Shown: positions 62,192-64,000 of the stretch, in pieces | Layout: each line of letters starts with the position of its first letter | Numbering within the stretch: the stretch's first letter is position 1 | From: Rhizobium sp. TH2 | Lineage (GTDB): Bacteria > Pseudomonadota > Alphaproteobacteria > Rhizobiales > Rhizobiaceae | Assembly: GCF_024707525.1 (NCBI RefSeq) | Contig: NZ_CP062231.1 | Coordinates: forward strand, 5,238,501-5,302,500 | DNA: 64,000 nucleotides | Direction of reading: 5' to 3' | Translations under genes and position numbers: made by a program | The notes under the pieces: model-generated | Database searches by the model: none | Seen by the model: only the letters and a program-made list of their open reading frames with translations | What the model was told of the DNA's origin: nothing

Positions 62192-64000
62192 TCATGTGCC
62201 GCGCGGTTTGGCGCGTGCGGTCGGCGGGGCTTCGGCCGGATTTTCCGGCCAGGGATGCTTGGGATAGCGCCCGCGCATGTCGGCACGCACATCCCGCCAC
62301 GATCCGGCCCAGAAGCCCGGCAGGTCGCGCGTGGTCTGGATCGGCCGGTGCGCCGGCGAGGTGAGTTCCAGCGTCAGCGGTATCCGGCCGCCGCCGATCG
62401 CGGGATGGGTTTTCAGGCCGAATAGCTCCTGCACCCGCACCGAAACGAGCGGTTCTGCGCCACTATAATCCACGGGATGGCGGTTGCCAGCCGGTGATTC
62501 GAAATGCGTCGGCGCGAGCTTTTCGAGATCGCGGCGCAATTCGTGCGGCACGAGGTACATCAATCCATCATGCAGAGAACCTGGATCGATCGAATCCAAG
62601 CCCTTGATGTCGGTTTGGTAAGGCAGGAACCAATCCTCCAGTGAATCGATGAGCGCCGCATCGCTGACATCAGGCCACGGCTCGCCGAGCGTCCGGTGCA
62701 GGAAGCCGATCCTTTCGCGCAACTGAGCGGCAGCCTTGGAAAAGGGCAATGCCTCGATTCCGAGCAGCCGGACGCCCTCGGCAAGTGCTGCTTGCGCGGC
62801 AGGTCCGGTCGGGCGGGGCAGCGGAGATTCCTCGAAGATAATGGCGCCCAGCCGCGTCACCCGCCGAGCGCGGACCTGCCGGCTCGCTGGGTCAAAGAAG
62901 GACTGGTCTTCGCGGACAATGGCATTCGGAAGCTCTTCTTCTATCTCGGTGCGCGAAATTTCCGCCGCGGCGAGGATGCGCTGTGCGCCGGCGCGGCCGG
63001 TCAAGTCGGCGATAACAAGCATCTTCGCCCCGGCCAGCCGCTCGGTTTGCATGATCTCGCCACCCCGGCCATTGGCCATGACGAATCGGCCACGGCCGCC
63101 GCGCTGAAGCGCGATCCGGTCGGGAAAGGCGTGCAGGAGAAGACGCCCGGCATGGGCCGGCGCTCCCTTTCCCTTGGCGCCCGGCAGCGAATCGGCCAGC
63201 CGCCGCGCCAGCTTGCGTGATGATTCGGCCCGCTCGCCGCGTTCGCTGCGGAACCTGCCGAGCCGTTCCTCGAGATCGATCGAATTGCCGCCTAGCCCCT
63301 GTTCGGTGATCAGCACCGCGAGCTCGCAGGCCGCGAGACCTTGCCTTTCATGCGAAGCGGCCACCGCCATCGCCGCCAGCCGGGGCGGCAGCGCCAGGTC
63401 GCGGATCAATTTTCCCTCTGTTGTGATCTGGCCCTTTTCATCCATGGCGCCGAGCGACATCAGCAGCGCCCTAGCCTCGGCAATCGCTGCAGCGGGCGGC
63501 TGGTCGAGAAATGAAAGCTGGTCCGGCCCCGAGACACCCCAATGGGCGAGATCGAGCATCAGGCCCGAAAGATCGCTCGCGAGAATCTCCGGCGGCGTAA
63601 AGGCTTCGAGTGCTGCATTCTGCCCCTGATGCCAGAGCCGGATGGCGATGCCGGGCTCGGTTCGCCCGGCGCGTCCGGCGCGCTGGTCGGCGGAGGCGCG
63701 CGAGACTCGGCGCGTTTCCAGCCGCGTGATTCCTGTCGCGGGTTCGAACACCGGCAGCCGCTGCAAACCGCTATCGATGACAATCCGCACGCCATCGATG
63801 GTGATCGAAGTCTCGGCGATCGAAGTCGCCAGCACGATTTTGCGCCTGCCCTGCGGCGCCGGCTTGATCGCCTGGTCCTGTTCGGCCTGGCCGAGATTGC
63901 CGTAAAGCGGCGCGATGATCGTGTCGGGACCAAACCGCCCCTCCAGCCGCTCGGCGGTACGGATGATTTCGCGCTGGCCGGGCAGGAAGGCAAGGATCGA
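62192..64000 (-). CDS. hrpB: ATP-dependent helicase HrpB (5' truncated by window edge)
   Basis: A 602-residue C-terminal part of the DEAH-box helicase HrpB. Visible motifs: ILAFLPGQREI, the conserved SAT-like ATSIAETSITIDG, then QRAGRAGRTEPG (motif VI), the helicase-associated ratchet domain and the HrpB-specific C-terminus (DRIALQRGGRGRFVMANGRGG, YPKHPWPENP). The Walker A and DEAH motifs lie beyond base 64000. The role of HrpB is poorly defined. actS follows 14 bases downstream. Confidence 0.95.
   Translation of the reverse strand, partial: SILAFLPGQREIIRTAERLEGRFGPDTIIAPLYGNLGQAEQDQAIKPAPQGRRKIVLATSIAETSITIDGVRIVIDSGLQRLPVFEPATGITRLETRRVSRASADQRAGRAGRTEPGIAIRLWHQGQNAALEAFTPPEILASDLSGLMLDLAHWGVSGPDQLSFLDQPPAAAIAEARALLMSLGAMDEKGQITTEGKLIRDLALPPRLAAMAVAASHERQGLAACELAVLITEQGLGGNSIDLEERLGRFRSERGERAESSRKLARRLADSLPGAKGKGAPAHAGRLLLHAFPDRIALQRGGRGRFVMANGRGGEIMQTERLAGAKMLVIADLTGRAGAQRILAAAEISRTEIEEELPNAIVREDQSFFDPASRQVRARRVTRLGAIIFEESPLPRPTGPAAQAALAEGVRLLGIEALPFSKAAAQLRERIGFLHRTLGEPWPDVSDAALIDSLEDWFLPYQTDIKGLDSIDPGSLHDGLMYLVPHELRRDLEKLAPTHFESPAGNRHPVDYSGAEPLVSVRVQELFGLKTHPAIGGGRIPLTLELTSPAHRPIQTTRDLPGFWAGSWRDVRADMRGRYPKHPWPENPAEAPPTARAKPRGT

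Noticed and set aside
1..64000. CRISPR arrays, tRNA or rRNA genes, complete insertion sequences, prophage genes
   Set aside because: No regularly spaced direct repeats, cloverleaf with T-loop GTTCRANNC pattern in a proper context, transposase or phage structural motifs were found on reading both strands.

Overview
This window looks like a chromosomal segment of a Rhizobiaceae alphaproteobacterium (Rhizobium/Agrobacterium/Sinorhizobium-like). The evidence is GC-rich coding DNA, proteins of rhizobial type (short C-terminal-type HprK, ChvG/ChvI, ActS/ActR, DivL with a Tyr in its H-box, a TsaE-phosphotransferase fusion) and a gene order (gyrB, folC-accD-trpABF, trxA-addAB, divL-ahcY, ptsH-manX-hprK-chvGI-pckA, his genes, hslVU) typical of the origin-proximal half of rhizobial chromosomes. 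Three copies of a parS-like 14-mer support an origin-proximal position. I see no rRNA, tRNA, CRISPR array, phage or complete insertion sequence.

Layout. 0-5.5 kb: end of gyrB, a parS-like site, then the leftward cluster trpF-trpB-trpA-accD-folC. 5.6-7.6 kb: small conserved genes (membrane peptide, YgjP-type metallopeptidase, nitroreductase, DUF2218). 7.6-11.5 kb: a GntR regulator with two winged helices and a polyol/uronate-type dehydrogenase, the broken 3' end of a zinc alcohol dehydrogenase, and phaZ (intracellular PHB depolymerase). 11.6-24.5 kb: DUF2852, trxA, addA/addB, murU-like, tsaE-amgK fusion and divL. 24.9-30.6 kb: ahcY with a palindromic operator, then an apparent accessory block (DUF1275, DMT exporter, TetR, GST, ArsR, SRPBCC). 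30.6-36.6 kb: HPr, EIIA-Man, HprK, ChvG, ChvI and pckA, linking phosphotransfer signalling, envelope/acid sensing and gluconeogenesis.

36.8-39.8 kb is accessory: arfB, a BrnT toxin with an HTH antitoxin, an SRPBCC protein, a roughly 0.7 kb gene-free stretch that folds into many GNRA-capped hairpins (best candidate for something undescribed), and alkB. 39.8-46.6 kb: coaA, hisE, hisF, then recQ on the opposite strand, then hisA, hisH, DUF2628, hisB, so recQ and a repeat split a his operon. 46.8-49.5 kb: hslV-GNAT-hslU. 49.7-58.1 kb: a His/Arg-rich secreted protein, DUF1402, cytochrome P450, a periplasmic protein, a solitary hydantoinase/oxoprolinase, malate synthase G and a GST. 58.2-64 kb: parDE, L,D-transpeptidase, mmcB, actR/actS and the start-truncated hrpB.

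A mosaic palindromic repeat built on CTTCTCCCCTTGGGGAGAAG recurs in four intergenic spaces, with two diverged relatives, mostly at the edges of regions where the usual gene order is interrupted. All functional statements come from reading the sequence and family knowledge; no database search was run.
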